A stretch of 64,000 bases of DNA from JAJEBT01 sp965214975 (GTDB lineage: Bacteria; Pseudomonadota; Alphaproteobacteria; MPNO01; UBA830). Numbering within the stretch: the first letter of the stretch is position 1; each line of letters opens with the position of its first letter. Positions 16,341 to 25,814 of the stretch are shown piece after piece. The notes beneath the pieces were generated by a model. It was not told the DNA's origin. It searched no databases and was given only the letters and a program-made list of their open reading frames with translations. Location: assembly GCA_965214975.1 (NCBI GenBank), contig OZ244055.1, positions 1,674,001 through 1,738,000 of the forward strand, given 5' to 3'. A program made the position numbers and the translations under genes.

Positions 16341-16856
16341 ATCGCCCTCCCCGGCCCCCGCAAGGCCAGACGCGAAGCCGGCGTGCCGGCCCCGACCGAC
16401 GGCAGGCCCGGACCGTGGGTTCCCGGCACCGGGATTTCCCGGAGGCTCTGCCGGAGGCCCCCGCGCATCCCGCCGGTCCCTCTCCTCCGTGAACGCTTCG
16501 TGCACCCCGCCAGGGCCGATGCCGCCACCGGCGCCGACACGGGGCTTCCCCGTTCCGTGCGTTCCGGCTGGTTCCGGACAACCGACGAACGCGGGAGACC
16601 ACGCACTCCGCGGTCGGCCCGCCGGTTTTCCCGACCATCGTTCGAAGCGTCCGCGACCTCGGAAGATCCCCGCGGCATTCGACAACGAACGTGCGAACGG
16701 CGCGAAAGAGTCCCGAACCCCTCCGGAACCCGAATTTCCCCGACGGCCCATCCTCCCCGGGGTTTCGGGACCGCACGCCGATCCGGCTCCCTCCCCATTC
16801 CCCGATCCTACGACCGGCCCGAAGGTCTCACAACAACGAACGCGGACTGCCCGCCG
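16341..16856. other. Intergenic, no gene seen
   Basis: This stretch lies between the start of the ubiD-like gene and the end of ligA. Open frames in it have no recognisable motif or ribosome-binding site. It should hold the promoter of the ubiD-hydrolase pair and the 3' end of the dcw transcript, but I could not identify either by sequence. Confidence 0.5.
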
Positions 16857-19064
16857 TCATTCGGGAGAGTCGTCGATCATGCGCCGCCAGTCCTCTTCGG
16901 ACAGAACGGCGACCCCGAGCTCGACCGCCTTCTTTTCCTTGCTCCCCGCGCCGGAACCGGCGATCACGTAGTCCGTCCTGCCGGAAACGGAACCCGAGAC
17001 CCTGGCGCCCAATGCCTCGGCCCGCGCCTTCGCCTCGTTCCTCGTCATGGTCTCCAGAGTTCCCGTGAACACCACGGTCTTCCCGGAAACCGGGCTGCCG
17101 GCGGACACGGCCTCCACGGGCTCGATCTCCACGCGATCGTTCAGCGCGTCGACGATCCCGAGATTGTGCGGTTCGCCGAAAAACGCCGCAAGCTCGTCCG
17201 CCCTTCCCGGGCCGATCCGGTCGATGTCGCACAGTTCGGCGTAGGCCTGCCCGACCTCTTCCGGCTTTTTCGGAGCCGTCTCGTGCGCGGCCCGTTCCGC
17301 CGTCGCCGCGACCATGGCCTTGCGCCACGTCTCGAAATCCCCGTAGTGCCTCGCGAGCAGGCGCGCGTTGACCGTCCCGACCTTGCGTATGCCCAGGGCG
17401 TAGATGAACCGGTCGAAGGGAATCCTCCGGCGCAGGGCGATGGCGGCGAACAGGTTGGCGACCTTCTTCTCGTCCCACCGGTCCCGCTCGCGCAGCGGCT
17501 TGTCGCGGGTCCGGTCGCGCTCCTCGAGATCGAAAATGTCCGCGGGAGTCCCGACCCAGCCCTCCTCGTGGAAGGACCGGACGTGAACCGCGCCAAGCCC
17601 GTCGATGTCGAAGGCCTCGCGGCTCACGAAGTGAAGCAGGCGGGCGACCTGCTGATACGGACAGGCCAGCTCCCCGGAACACCGCGCGACGACCTCGTCT
17701 TCGGGCCTCGTCACCGGCGTCTCCAGGTCGCAGGGGCAGCGGGACGGAAACTCGAACGGCACGCTGCCCTCGGGGCGCTTCGACATCACCACGCCCACGA
17801 CCTGCGGAATGACGTCGCCCGCGCGCTGGACGACCACGGTGTCGCCCTCGCGCACGTCCTTGCGGGCGATCTCGTCCTGGTTGTGCAGCGTCGCCCGGCC
17901 GACCCTGACGCCGCCGACCGTCACCGGTTCGAGGCTTGCGACCGGCGTCAACGCCCCCGTTCGCCCGACCTGCACGGTGATCGCCTCCAGCCTCGTCTCG
18001 ACCCGCTCGGCGGGAAACTTCCGCGCAACCGCCCAGCGAGGGGCGCGGCTGACCGTGCCCAGGCGCTCCTGCCAGTCGTGGCGATCCACCTTGTACACGA
18101 CGCCGTCGATGTCGTAGGGAAGATCGGGTCGCCGGTCCGCGATGGCCTCGTAGACCGCTTTCATGTCGTCCGCGCCGGTGCACGGTCCGGACTCCGGAGT
18201 CACCGGAAACCCCCATCCCCGGAGCCTGCCGAGCCACTCCCAGTGCCCGGCCGCAACCGGCTCCGACAGCTCGCCCGAGGCGTAGGCGAAGAAATGCAGC
18301 CTGCGGCCCGCCGTGACGCCGGACTCGACCTGGCGGAGAGAGCCGGCCGCGGCGTTGCGGGGATTGGCGAAAGGTTCCAGAAGCTTCCTCCGCAGTTTCC
18401 TGCCCTCCGCCTCGAGACGCGCGTTCTCCTTCCTCAGCGCCTCGTTTTCCCGCTCGCGCTCGGCATTCAAGGCCTCGAAATCCCCGTGAAGCATGTAGAC
18501 CTCGCCGCGCACCTCGACGATGTCGGGAGCGTCCTCCGGCAAGCGGTCCGGGATGTCGTCGAGCGTGCGGAGATTGGCCGTGACGTCCTCCCCCACCCTC
18601 CCGTCGCCCCGGGTCGCGCCCCTGACGAACCTCCGCCCCTCGTAGCGCAGCGAGACGGACAGGCCGTCGATCTTCGGCTCGGCGACGAACTCCGGCCTCT
18701 CGTCCTCGCCGAGGCCGAGAAACCTGCGCACTCTCGCGACGAATTCCGCGGTGTCGTCGTCGTCGAAGGCGTTCTCCAGCGACAGCATCGGACGGCTGTG
18801 GACGACCTTGGCGAACCCCCTCGCGGGCTTCGCCCCGACCCGCCTGCTCGGGCTGTCGTCGCGGACCAGGAGCGGAAAGCGCTTCTCGATCGCGCTGTTC
18901 CGCCGCCGCAGCTCGTCGTAGGCGGCATCGGAGATCTCCGGCCGGTTCCGGGCGTAGTAGAGCTCGTCGTGACGCGCGATCTCGGACGCGAGCCGGGCGA
19001 GTTCCTCCTCCGCCTGCTCCCGGACGAGTTCTGCGGCGGCGATCCCCTCGGTCGAGCGTTTCAT
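16857..19064 (-). CDS. ligA: NAD-dependent DNA ligase
   Basis: A 735-residue replicative ligase that seals nicks using NAD. In order: Ia domain (HDELYYARNRPEISDAAYDE, 32-51), adenylation site with Lys131 in AEPKIDGLSVS, motif III VRGEVYMLHGDFEALN, FANPRNAAAGSLRQ, OB domain, zinc finger (CPCDLETP, then RCSGELACP; the short Cys-x-Cys spacing is usual in alphaproteobacteria), four helix-hairpin-helix motifs and a C-terminal BRCT domain (from about 655). Between residues about 203 and 230 there is a charged insert that reads as coiled coil (RENEALRKENARLEAEGRK) and is not in typical LigA. The start overlaps the recN stop by ATGA, making it the last gene of the dcw-associated unit. Confidence 0.95.
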   Translation of the reverse strand: MKRSTEGIAAAELVREQAEEELARLASEIARHDELYYARNRPEISDAAYDELRRRNSAIEKRFPLLVRDDSPSRRVGAKPARGFAKVVHSRPMLSLENAFDDDDTAEFVARVRRFLGLGEDERPEFVAEPKIDGLSVSLRYEGRRFVRGATRGDGRVGEDVTANLRTLDDIPDRLPEDAPDIVEVRGEVYMLHGDFEALNAERERENEALRKENARLEAEGRKLRRKLLEPFANPRNAAAGSLRQVESGVTAGRRLHFFAYASGELSEPVAAGHWEWLGRLRGWGFPVTPESGPCTGADDMKAVYEAIADRRPDLPYDIDGVVYKVDRHDWQERLGTVSRAPRWAVARKFPAERVETRLEAITVQVGRTGALTPVASLEPVTVGGVRVGRATLHNQDEIARKDVREGDTVVVQRAGDVIPQVVGVVMSKRPEGSVPFEFPSRCPCDLETPVTRPEDEVVARCSGELACPYQQVARLLHFVSREAFDIDGLGAVHVRSFHEEGWVGTPADIFDLEERDRTRDKPLRERDRWDEKKVANLFAAIALRRRIPFDRFIYALGIRKVGTVNARLLARHYGDFETWRKAMVAATAERAAHETAPKKPEEVGQAYAELCDIDRIGPGRADELAAFFGEPHNLGIVDALNDRVEIEPVEAVSAGSPVSGKTVVFTGTLETMTRNEAKARAEALGARVSGSVSGRTDYVIAGSGAGSKEKKAVELGVAVLSEEDWRRMIDDSPE

Positions 19065-20734
19065 CCGCGCCCCGCCTCCATCAGGCGGTCCGCGGCCGCC
19101 CGCGCCTCGTCCGTGATCTCGGCGCCCGCCAGCATCCGGGCGATCTCCTCGCGCCGTTCCGCGGCCGACAGCGGCGACACCTCGGTCGCCGCATGCGCGG
19201 AGTCCACCGTCTTCCTGACCGCCAGGTGGGACGCGCCGCGGGCCGCGACCTGCGGCGAATGGGTGACGACCAGCACCTGCGCCTCGTCGGTCAGCCGGCA
19301 CAGCCGCTCCGCGACGGCCGCCGCCGTCGCTCCGCCGACGCCCGAATCGACCTCGTCGAACACCAGCGTGCCGATCGGGCTGGTCCTGAAAAGCGCGACT
19401 CTCAAGGCCAGCAGAACGCGGGCGAGCTCCCCCCCGGACGCGACCCTGGCGATCGGGCCCGGCGGCTGCCCGGGATTGCTCGCGATCTCGAACCCGACCT
19501 CGTCGGTGCCGTCCCGCCCCCGGCTGCCGCCGGCGGAGACCGCCGTCAGGAAGCGGGCGTCTCCAAGCTGGAGGGTCGGCAGTTCGGCCGCCATGGCGCG
19601 GTCGAGCGCCCCGGCGGCGGCCCTTCTGCCGGCGCCGAGATCGGACGCCTTCTCGTCGTAGCCCTCCCGTTCCCGCCGCGCCCGGTCCTCGAGACGCTCA
19701 AGGTCGCGACCGGAACTCTCCAGGGCCGCGAGCCGGCCGGAAAGGCTCTCCAGAAGGTCCGGCAGCGAATCGACGTCGGTGCGGTGCTTCCGGGCGAGCC
19801 CTCTGAGCGCGAACAGCCGGTCCTCCAGCTCCTGGAGCCGCGCGGGGTCGCGCTCGATCCCGGAGCGCGCGCCCGACAGCGCCTCGGCCGCGGCGGCGGC
19901 CGCGTTCGCTGTTTCCTCGAACGCCGCCAGGGCGTCCGCGAGACCGCCCGCGGCCTGCTCGTTGGCTCGTTCGAGAACCCGCGTCGCCCGGCCCAGCCGG
20001 TCCCGGATCCCGTCCTCTCCGTCGAGGGTCGAGAGCGCCTGCGCGACCGCTTCGGCGATTTTCTCGCCGTTCATCATCGAGGCCCGGAGCCGGGCGAGCT
20101 CCTCCTCCTCCCCCTTGCACGGGGCGATCGCGGCGAGTTCGCCGCGGGCGTGCCGGAGAAAGTCGGCGTCTCTCTCCAGACGCTCCGCCTCCTCCCGGGC
20201 CGCGGCAAGTTCGGATTCGGCACTGCGCATGCCGTCCCACGCGCGCCGCGTCGCGTCGAGCCGGCCGCCGAGAGCGCCGAACGAATCAAGCGCGGCGCGG
20301 TGATTGGCCCGCTCGAGAAGGCCGTGACGCGCGTACTGGCCCTCGATCTCGACCAGCGTCTCCCCCACGGAGCGCAGCGCGCCGACGCTGACGGGCTGGT
20401 CGTTGACGAAAGCGCGGCTGCGGCCTTCCGCGGAGACCGTGCGGCGCAGGACCAGGGGCTCGCCGACGGGGGCGTCGATGTCCTGGTCGGCGAGACGGGA
20501 ACGCGCCGGGTGGTCGTCCGCGATCTCGAAGGTCGCGACGACCGTGGCCCGCGCCGCTGCGTCGCGGCCGGTCGCGCTGCTTTCGGCGCGCGCGCCGATG
20601 GCCAGTCCGAGCGCGTCCAGAAGAATCGACTTGCCCGCTCCCGTCTCGCCCGTGAGCACGCACAGGCCGGGACCGAACTCGATTTCCAGGCGGTCGATCA
20701 GGACGTAGTTGCGGATGGCGAGCGACGCGAGCAT
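19061..20734 (-). CDS. recN: DNA repair protein RecN
   Basis: A 557-residue SMC-like ATPase of double-strand-break repair. The N-terminus MLASLAIRNYVLIDRLEIEF leads into Walker A (GETGAGKSILLDALGLAIG, about 31-50). The central part (about 150-360) is two Ala/Glu/Arg-rich coiled-coil arms. The C-terminal ATPase half has VASGGELARVLLALR (signature), LVFDEVDSGVGG (Walker B) and VLVVTHSPQVAARG. Length is normal for the family. It lies 83 bp downstream of bamD and overlaps ligA by 4 bp, an order (bamD-recN-ligA) common in alphaproteobacteria. Confidence 0.95.
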   Translation of the reverse strand: MLASLAIRNYVLIDRLEIEFGPGLCVLTGETGAGKSILLDALGLAIGARAESSATGRDAAARATVVATFEIADDHPARSRLADQDIDAPVGEPLVLRRTVSAEGRSRAFVNDQPVSVGALRSVGETLVEIEGQYARHGLLERANHRAALDSFGALGGRLDATRRAWDGMRSAESELAAAREEAERLERDADFLRHARGELAAIAPCKGEEEELARLRASMMNGEKIAEAVAQALSTLDGEDGIRDRLGRATRVLERANEQAAGGLADALAAFEETANAAAAAAEALSGARSGIERDPARLQELEDRLFALRGLARKHRTDVDSLPDLLESLSGRLAALESSGRDLERLEDRARREREGYDEKASDLGAGRRAAAGALDRAMAAELPTLQLGDARFLTAVSAGGSRGRDGTDEVGFEIASNPGQPPGPIARVASGGELARVLLALRVALFRTSPIGTLVFDEVDSGVGGATAAAVAERLCRLTDEAQVLVVTHSPQVAARGASHLAVRKTVDSAHAATEVSPLSAAERREEIARMLAGAEITDEARAAADRLMEAGRG

Positions 20735-20817
20735 GGCGTCACCTGGCCGCGCCGCCGGCCGGAAGCCGCCGCGCGCCGGAGCGGCCGATCGGGTGGCGAA
20801 CCGTCATGCCCCCGGAG

Positions 20818-21627
20818 CTATCTCTTCCGTTCGCCCTGCCCGGATCCCGCGCCGGCGACGAGCGCATGGCTGTCCCGGTACCATTCGCTTCCCGGAAAGT
20901 TGTGCCCGAGAACCGCGGCCGTCTTCGTCGCCTCGTCCATGATTCCGAGCGCGACGAAAGCCTCCACCAGGCGGTGCAGGGCCTCGGGCACGTGGCTCGT
21001 CGTCTGGTGGTTGTCGACGACCCTGCGGAACCGGTTCACCGCGGCCACGTAATGGCCGCGCCCGAGATAGAAACGGCCGACCTCCATCTCCCTGCCCGCG
21101 AGATGGTTGCGGGTGAGATCGATCCGGAGGCCGGCGTCACGCGCGTACGGGGTGTCGGGGAACCGCCGCACGACCTGCTCGAGCGTCCGCAGCGCCTCCT
21201 CTGTCATGCTCTGGTCGCGGACAACGTCGGAAATGCGCTCGTAGAAGCACAGCGCCCGCAGGTAGTAGGCGTAGGCCAGGATCCGGCGGTTCCCGGGATG
21301 CAGCCGGATGTAGCGGTCGAGCGCGACAACCGCGTCGTCGTATTCGTTCGCCATGTAGTTCGCGTAGCCGACCATGAGCTGCGCGCGGGTCGCCCACTGC
21401 GAATAGGGGTGCTGCCGCTCGGTTTCCTCGAACCCGCTCACGGCCGTCCCGTAGTCCTGTTCCTCGAGGGCGTCCAGCGCCTCGTTGTAGATCTCCTCCA
21501 CCGGCCGCTCGAGGTACTCCGGCTCGGTGCTGCCGCAGGCCTGGAGCGCCAGGACCGCCAGCAGAAGCGACGCCGCACGCACGGCGGAAAAGGACGATGA
21601 CGCCGAACGGCGCTTCGCGTTTGCCAT
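20818..21627 (-). CDS. bamD: BamD outer-membrane assembly lipoprotein
   Basis: A 269-residue lipoprotein of the BAM complex, which inserts beta-barrel proteins into the outer membrane with BamA. The signal peptide ends at a lipobox (LALQAC), followed by five tetratricopeptide-like repeats: VEEIYNEALDALEEQDYGTA, FEETERQHPYSQWATRAQLM, DRYIRLHPGNRRILAYAYYL, VVRRFPDTPYARDAGLRIDL and AVNRFRRVVDNHQTTSHVPE. The RxxPxSxYAxxAxL-like repeat ends are conserved. The start is the ATG at 21625-21627, which gives a basic n-region and a hydrophobic core. It lies between lpxC and recN on the same strand. Confidence 0.94.
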   Translation of the reverse strand: MANAKRRSASSSFSAVRAASLLLAVLALQACGSTEPEYLERPVEEIYNEALDALEEQDYGTAVSGFEETERQHPYSQWATRAQLMVGYANYMANEYDDAVVALDRYIRLHPGNRRILAYAYYLRALCFYERISDVVRDQSMTEEALRTLEQVVRRFPDTPYARDAGLRIDLTRNHLAGREMEVGRFYLGRGHYVAAVNRFRRVVDNHQTTSHVPEALHRLVEAFVALGIMDEATKTAAVLGHNFPGSEWYRDSHALVAGAGSGQGERKR

Positions 21628-21761
21628 CTGCGCTGTTCCGACCTCCGGCAAACGGCGACCCCGGACGCGGGAGAGGCGCGGCCGCGCACGACCAGAATCG
21701 CATGACCGGAAGAATAGCACTTCGCACGCTCTCCGCCAGCCCCCGCCGGCGGCGGCGGGGT

Positions 21762-22649
21762 TCAGGCGGCCGGCATCTCGACCGTCTCCCACGCCGTTGC
21801 GTCGGCGAACAGTTCCCGGAGCAGGCGGTTGTTCAGGCCGTGGCCCGACCGGTAGGCCCGGACCGCGCCGACCAGGGGGTGGCCCGCGAGATACAGGTCG
21901 CCGAAGCAGTCGAGAATCTTGTGCCGAACGAACTCGTCGCCGTAGCGGAGTCCGCCGGCGTTCAGGATCCGCCCGCCATCGACCACGACGGTGTTCTCGA
22001 GCGAACCGCCGAGCCCCAGCCCGGCCGCCCGGAGAGCGTCGACGTCGCGCCTCATGCCGAACGTCCGCGCCGCCGAGATCTCGTCGCCGAAGCCCCCGCC
22101 CGTCCCTTCGGAAGGAACGAACACGTGATGCTGGCGATCGATCGCCGACGCGTCGAAGCCGATCTCGAAGTCGATGCTGAAGCCGTCCGCGGGAAACACC
22201 GAAACGGACCGCTTCTCGTCGCCCACCGACACCGGCCTGAGGATCCTGATCGCCCTGCACGGCGCATCCTGCTCCACGACGCCCGCCTCGCGGATCAGCG
22301 ACACGAAAGGCGCCGCGCTGCCGTCCATGGCGGGAACTTCCGGCCCGTCGATCTCGATCGCCAGATTGTCGATCTCGCAGCCCGCGAGCGCCGCCATCAG
22401 ATGCTCGACCGTGCTCACGGCGGCACCGTGGTCGTTGGCGAGCGTCGTCGCGAGGCGCGTGTCCGACACGTGGCGCCAGTCGGCGACGATCTCCCGCGCG
22501 CCGTTGACCAGATCGGTGCGCGTGATCCCGATGCCGGAATCCGGATCCGCCGGGATCAGGTCGAGATTCGTCCAGCGACCGGAATGCAGCCCGACGCCGC
22601 CGCAGCGGATCCGCCTGTCCAGGGTCTTCTGTCTCGTTCGTCCCGTCAC
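21762..22649 (-). CDS. lpxC: UDP-3-O-acyl-N-acetylglucosamine deacetylase
   Basis: LpxC catalyses the committed step of lipid A synthesis, a zinc-dependent deacetylation. Family marks: RQKTLDRRIRCGGVGLHSG at the N-terminus, the first zinc His in VSTVEHLMAALAG, AARTFGM, the His/Asp zinc ligands in FVRHKILDCFGDLYL and the catalytic His in RSGHGLNNRLLREL. The start is uncertain: I take the GTG at 22647-22649 (VTGRTRQKTL), giving 295 residues, close to family length. A GTG at 22725-22727 would add 26 basic residues. It follows ftsZ, as in E. coli, with a strong hairpin between the two genes. Confidence 0.92.
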   Translation of the reverse strand: MTGRTRQKTLDRRIRCGGVGLHSGRWTNLDLIPADPDSGIGITRTDLVNGAREIVADWRHVSDTRLATTLANDHGAAVSTVEHLMAALAGCEIDNLAIEIDGPEVPAMDGSAAPFVSLIREAGVVEQDAPCRAIRILRPVSVGDEKRSVSVFPADGFSIDFEIGFDASAIDRQHHVFVPSEGTGGGFGDEISAARTFGMRRDVDALRAAGLGLGGSLENTVVVDGGRILNAGGLRYGDEFVRHKILDCFGDLYLAGHPLVGAVRAYRSGHGLNNRLLRELFADATAWETVEMPAA

Positions 22650-22763
22650 CGCAAGATTCCGGACTCGCCGTTTCTGTTTTTTCGCGAACGTCTTGATGAT
22701 GTTCTCCCACCGCGATCCGCGAATCACAAATCAACAAATGTTGCGGATTGTTGCGCCGCCCGT

Positions 22764-22798
22764 CCCCGCGCCGCCGCGTGGTCCGCGGCGGCGCGGGG
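22764..22798 (-). terminator. 15-bp perfect GC hairpin between ftsZ and lpxC
   Basis: The arms 22764-22778 and 22784-22798 are perfectly complementary over 15 bp (CCCCGCGCCGCCGCG and its complement) with a 5-nt loop, 10 bp downstream of the ftsZ stop. No T-run follows on the transcribed strand. It could be a weak terminator, an RNA-stability element for ftsZ mRNA, or an attenuator setting ftsZ-to-lpxC readthrough. Confidence 0.5.
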
Positions 22799-22807
22799 CG
22801 GTCCGCG

Positions 22808-24460
22808 TCAGTTGACCTGGCGGCGCAGGAACGCCGGAATCTCCAGAAGGTCGTCGTCGACCTGCGAGGTCTTGAGGCGGTCGCCCGGACCCACGCCTTC
22901 GAGGCGGGGTTCCTCCGTCCGTTGCGCCGCGGACCGCGGAGGTTCCTTCCGGCCGGCCGGCGCGTCGCCGGCCGGCGCCGCGCCCACCCTGCCGGCGCCG
23001 CCTCCCTGGCCGAAGAACGGGAACCGGCGGGCCGGCTTCCGCGGCCCGGATCCGGGCGCCGGTTTCTCCGGCGGATTCCCTCGGGGCCCGTTCGCCCCCG
23101 CCGCGGCGGGTCCGGACGGAACCGCCCGCGGCTTCGCGGCCGCGGCGGGCTCGACCGGAACCGTCTCCGGCTCCGCGGCGACCCCCTCCCGCCGCGGCGC
23201 CTCCCGCCTCGGGAGCGGCGTCTCGCGGACGTCGAGAGGCGGCGTGGGAGCGCCGGGGACGGCCCGGCCGGCTGCCGCCGGCTCCGCGGCCGTGCCGCCC
23301 GGCGCCGGCGGCAGCCGGCGCGCCGGAATCGGCGGCCGCACCGGCGGCGCCTCGGCGCCCTTCACGCGGGTCCGGGCCTGCCCCTGGGCAGGCCCCGCGC
23401 CGGCGGCCGCGCCGCGCAGCGCCGGCCCGGATCCGGGGAGGAAGGTGACGTCGGCCCCGCCGGCCGGGCGGCCGGGGTGCGGCTCGGCGCGTTCCGCCGC
23501 GCCGATGCCGGTGGCGACCACCGAGATTCTCACCTTGCCCTCGAGATCGGGGTCCACGACCGAGCCGAACATGATGTTGGCCTCCGGCTCCGCCTCCTCG
23601 CGGATCCGGTTCACGGCCTTGTCGATCTCGAGCAGGGTCAGGTCGTCGCCGCTGGTGACGTTGATCAGGATGTCCTTCGCCCCCTGCAGGGACATGTCCT
23701 CCAGCAGGGGATTCGAGATCGCGGCCTCGGCGGCGGCGAGCTCCCTGCCCTCACCCTCGGCTTCGCCGGTGCCCATCATCGCCTTGCCCATCTCGCCCAT
23801 GACGGTGCGGATGTCGGAAAAGTCGAGATTGACGCGGCCCGGCACCACGATCAGGTCGGTCACCCCGCGCACGCCCGACTGCAGGACCTCGTCGGCCATC
23901 GCGAAGGCCTCGGTGCAGGTGGTGTGCTCGTTGGCGACCCTGAACAGGTTCTGGTTCGGGATCACGATCAGGGTGTTGACGAACTGCTGCATGCTCTCGA
24001 TGCCGGTCTCGGCGATCTTCATCCGCAGGTTGCCCTCGAAATGGAAGGGCTTGGTGACCACCCCGACCGTCAGGATGTCCATGTCGCGGGCGAGTCTCGC
24101 GATCACGGGCGCGGCGCCGGTTCCGGTGCCGCCGCCCATGCCCGCGGCGATGAACAGCATGTGGATGTTGCCGAGCAGGTCGGTCAGCTCCTCGATCGCC
24201 TCCTCCGCCGCCGCCTGGCCGACCTCCGGCCGCCGGCCGGCGCCGAGCCCCCGGGTGGTGTCCGGCCCGAGCTGGATCCTGCGCGGCGCCTGGCTGTGCG
24301 CCAGCGCCTGGGCGTCGGTGTTGGCGGCGATGAACTCGACTCCCTGCAGGTCCGACGCGATCATGTTGTTGACGGCGTTGCCGCCGGCGCCTCCGACGCC
24401 GATGACGGCGAGCTTCGGCGTCAGATGGTCCGGTTCCGGAACGGTGATGTTGAGTGCCAT
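22808..24460 (-). CDS. ftsZ: Cell division GTPase FtsZ
   Basis: A 550-residue tubulin homologue that forms the Z ring. The GTPase domain starts near residue 14 (LTPKLAVIGVGGAGGNAVNN), with the tubulin signature GGGTGTG at 109-115. The T3 loop reads GLGAGRRPEVG, where many homologues have GSQPEVG or GANPEVG. The synergy loop NLDFSDIRTVMGEMG keeps the catalytic Asp residues. After about residue 325 comes an unusually long, Pro/Ala/Gly-rich disordered linker of about 200 residues, ending in the conserved FtsA/ZipA-binding peptide LLEIPAFLRRQ. Long linkers are typical of alphaproteobacteria. It starts 84 bp after ftsA and is followed by a GC-rich hairpin. Confidence 0.97.
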   Translation of the reverse strand: MALNITVPEPDHLTPKLAVIGVGGAGGNAVNNMIASDLQGVEFIAANTDAQALAHSQAPRRIQLGPDTTRGLGAGRRPEVGQAAAEEAIEELTDLLGNIHMLFIAAGMGGGTGTGAAPVIARLARDMDILTVGVVTKPFHFEGNLRMKIAETGIESMQQFVNTLIVIPNQNLFRVANEHTTCTEAFAMADEVLQSGVRGVTDLIVVPGRVNLDFSDIRTVMGEMGKAMMGTGEAEGEGRELAAAEAAISNPLLEDMSLQGAKDILINVTSGDDLTLLEIDKAVNRIREEAEPEANIMFGSVVDPDLEGKVRISVVATGIGAAERAEPHPGRPAGGADVTFLPGSGPALRGAAAGAGPAQGQARTRVKGAEAPPVRPPIPARRLPPAPGGTAAEPAAAGRAVPGAPTPPLDVRETPLPRREAPRREGVAAEPETVPVEPAAAAKPRAVPSGPAAAGANGPRGNPPEKPAPGSGPRKPARRFPFFGQGGGAGRVGAAPAGDAPAGRKEPPRSAAQRTEEPRLEGVGPGDRLKTSQVDDDLLEIPAFLRRQVN

Positions 24461-24544
24461 GACGACCTCCTTGTGGCTGTTGGCTGGAGCGCGGGCCGGT
24501 TCTTCCGGTCCGCGCGGATTTCGGTTCGGCGACGCGTTCCCGTT

Positions 24545-25774
24545 TCAGAGACTCCCCCTCAACCACTGGCCGAGCCGCGCCAGGCGGCCGGAGCGGTTCC
24601 GTTCGCCGCTCCCGGTCTCGCCGTGCCGCCCCGCCGCGTGGTGCAGCAGCCCCGCGCAGGCCGCGAAGGCCGGCCCGCTGCTGGCCTCGGGAAGGCCCGA
24701 GATCCCCATCGGACGCCCGACCCGCACCTGCGCGGACAGCATCCGCTCGGCGCATGCCTGAAGGCCCTGCAGCTGCGCGGCGCCCCCGGCGAGAACGATT
24801 CTCTGCCTGACGCTCGGATCCAGCCCGGCCCCGTCGAGACTCTCCCGCACCAGCTCGAACGTCTCCTCGACGCGCGGCCGCACGATTCCCGAGAGAATCG
24901 ACCGGCGCACGTGGTTGGTCTGCTGGCGGGAGCCCTCCCCGAGCAGCGGAACGTCGATGACGTCGCTGTCCGGGAACGGCCCCGACCCGACCTCGCCGTA
25001 GAGGATCTTCGCGCGCTCGGCCTTGGCCAGCGGCGTCGACAGCCCGCGCGCGATGTCCTTGGTGACGTGCGCCCCGCCCACCGGAACGGCGGCGGCGAAC
25101 ACCATCTCGCGGTCCAGGAACGAGGCGACGGTCGTCGTTCCCCCGCCCATGTCGACGACGGTCACCCCCATCTCCGTCTCGTCCTCGACGAGACAGGCCA
25201 GCCCGGCGGCGTAGGGCGACGCCACGACATGCTCGATCTCGAGATGGCAGCGGGCGACGCAGCTGTGCAGGTTGCGCACCGTCGCCGCGGCCACGGCGAT
25301 CCGGTGGAAGCGGGCTCCCAGGATCTCCCCGTACATGCCCCGGGGATCCCGGATGCCGCGGTGGCCGTCGATCGCGTAGCTGACCGGCATGCAATGCAGG
25401 AGAACCCTGTCGTCCGGAACCGATGTCTCCAGGCTGCGCCGGCGGATCTGGCGGAGATCCCCGTCCCCGATCCGGTGGCCGTCGATCGCCACCTCGATCC
25501 TGTGGAGATGGGAACGGAAGTCCCTGGCCGACAGGTTGACCGAGATCCGCTCGACGCGCTCGTCGGCCCGCTGCTCGGCGAGGCTGACGGTCTCGAGGAT
25601 GTTGCGCTGCGCCGCCTCCATGTCGACGACGCAGCCGTTCCGGATGCCCGCCGACGCGCGATGCGCGGCGCCGATGACGCGCACCTCCCCGCTCTCCACG
25701 GCCGCGACGAAGCAGCAGGTCTTCGAGCTGCCGACGTCGAGCGCGGCGACGATGTCCGAGCGCGGACGGATCAC
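24545..25774 (-). CDS. ftsA: Cell division actin-like protein FtsA
   Basis: A 409-residue actin-fold ATPase that tethers FtsZ to the membrane. Phosphate loop 1 is VAALDVGSSKTCC near the N-terminus. The SHS2-like 1C domain follows (about 80-160, RISVNLSARDFRSHLHRIEV), then phosphate loop 2 VTVVDMGGGTTTVASF and the adenosine motif IVLAGGAAQLQGL. The C-terminus (GRLARLGQWLRGSL) is the amphipathic membrane-targeting helix. I start it at the GTG 25772-25774, preceded by GGGGAGG; the longer frame extends into ftsQ and is not used. The gap to ftsQ is 40 bp. Confidence 0.95.
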   Translation of the reverse strand: MIRPRSDIVAALDVGSSKTCCFVAAVESGEVRVIGAAHRASAGIRNGCVVDMEAAQRNILETVSLAEQRADERVERISVNLSARDFRSHLHRIEVAIDGHRIGDGDLRQIRRRSLETSVPDDRVLLHCMPVSYAIDGHRGIRDPRGMYGEILGARFHRIAVAAATVRNLHSCVARCHLEIEHVVASPYAAGLACLVEDETEMGVTVVDMGGGTTTVASFLDREMVFAAAVPVGGAHVTKDIARGLSTPLAKAERAKILYGEVGSGPFPDSDVIDVPLLGEGSRQQTNHVRRSILSGIVRPRVEETFELVRESLDGAGLDPSVRQRIVLAGGAAQLQGLQACAERMLSAQVRVGRPMGISGLPEASSGPAFAACAGLLHHAAGRHGETGSGERNRSGRLARLGQWLRGSL

Positions 25775-25814
25775 GACCCGGCCTCCCCGCCGCCGTCCGG
25801 CGCGCCGCGGCGGC

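Noticed and set aside
16341..16856. An N-terminal extension of the UbiD-family protein
   Set aside because: The frame stays open upstream, but the GTG at 16338-16340 has a strong Shine-Dalgarno and fits the family start; the extension is compositionally random.
15348..19661. A 1437-codon open frame on the + strand antisense to ubiD, ligA and recN
   Set aside because: It is the mirror of real codons in GC-rich DNA: it crosses three genes and intergenic DNA, is Arg/Pro-rich and has no domain or ribosome-binding site.
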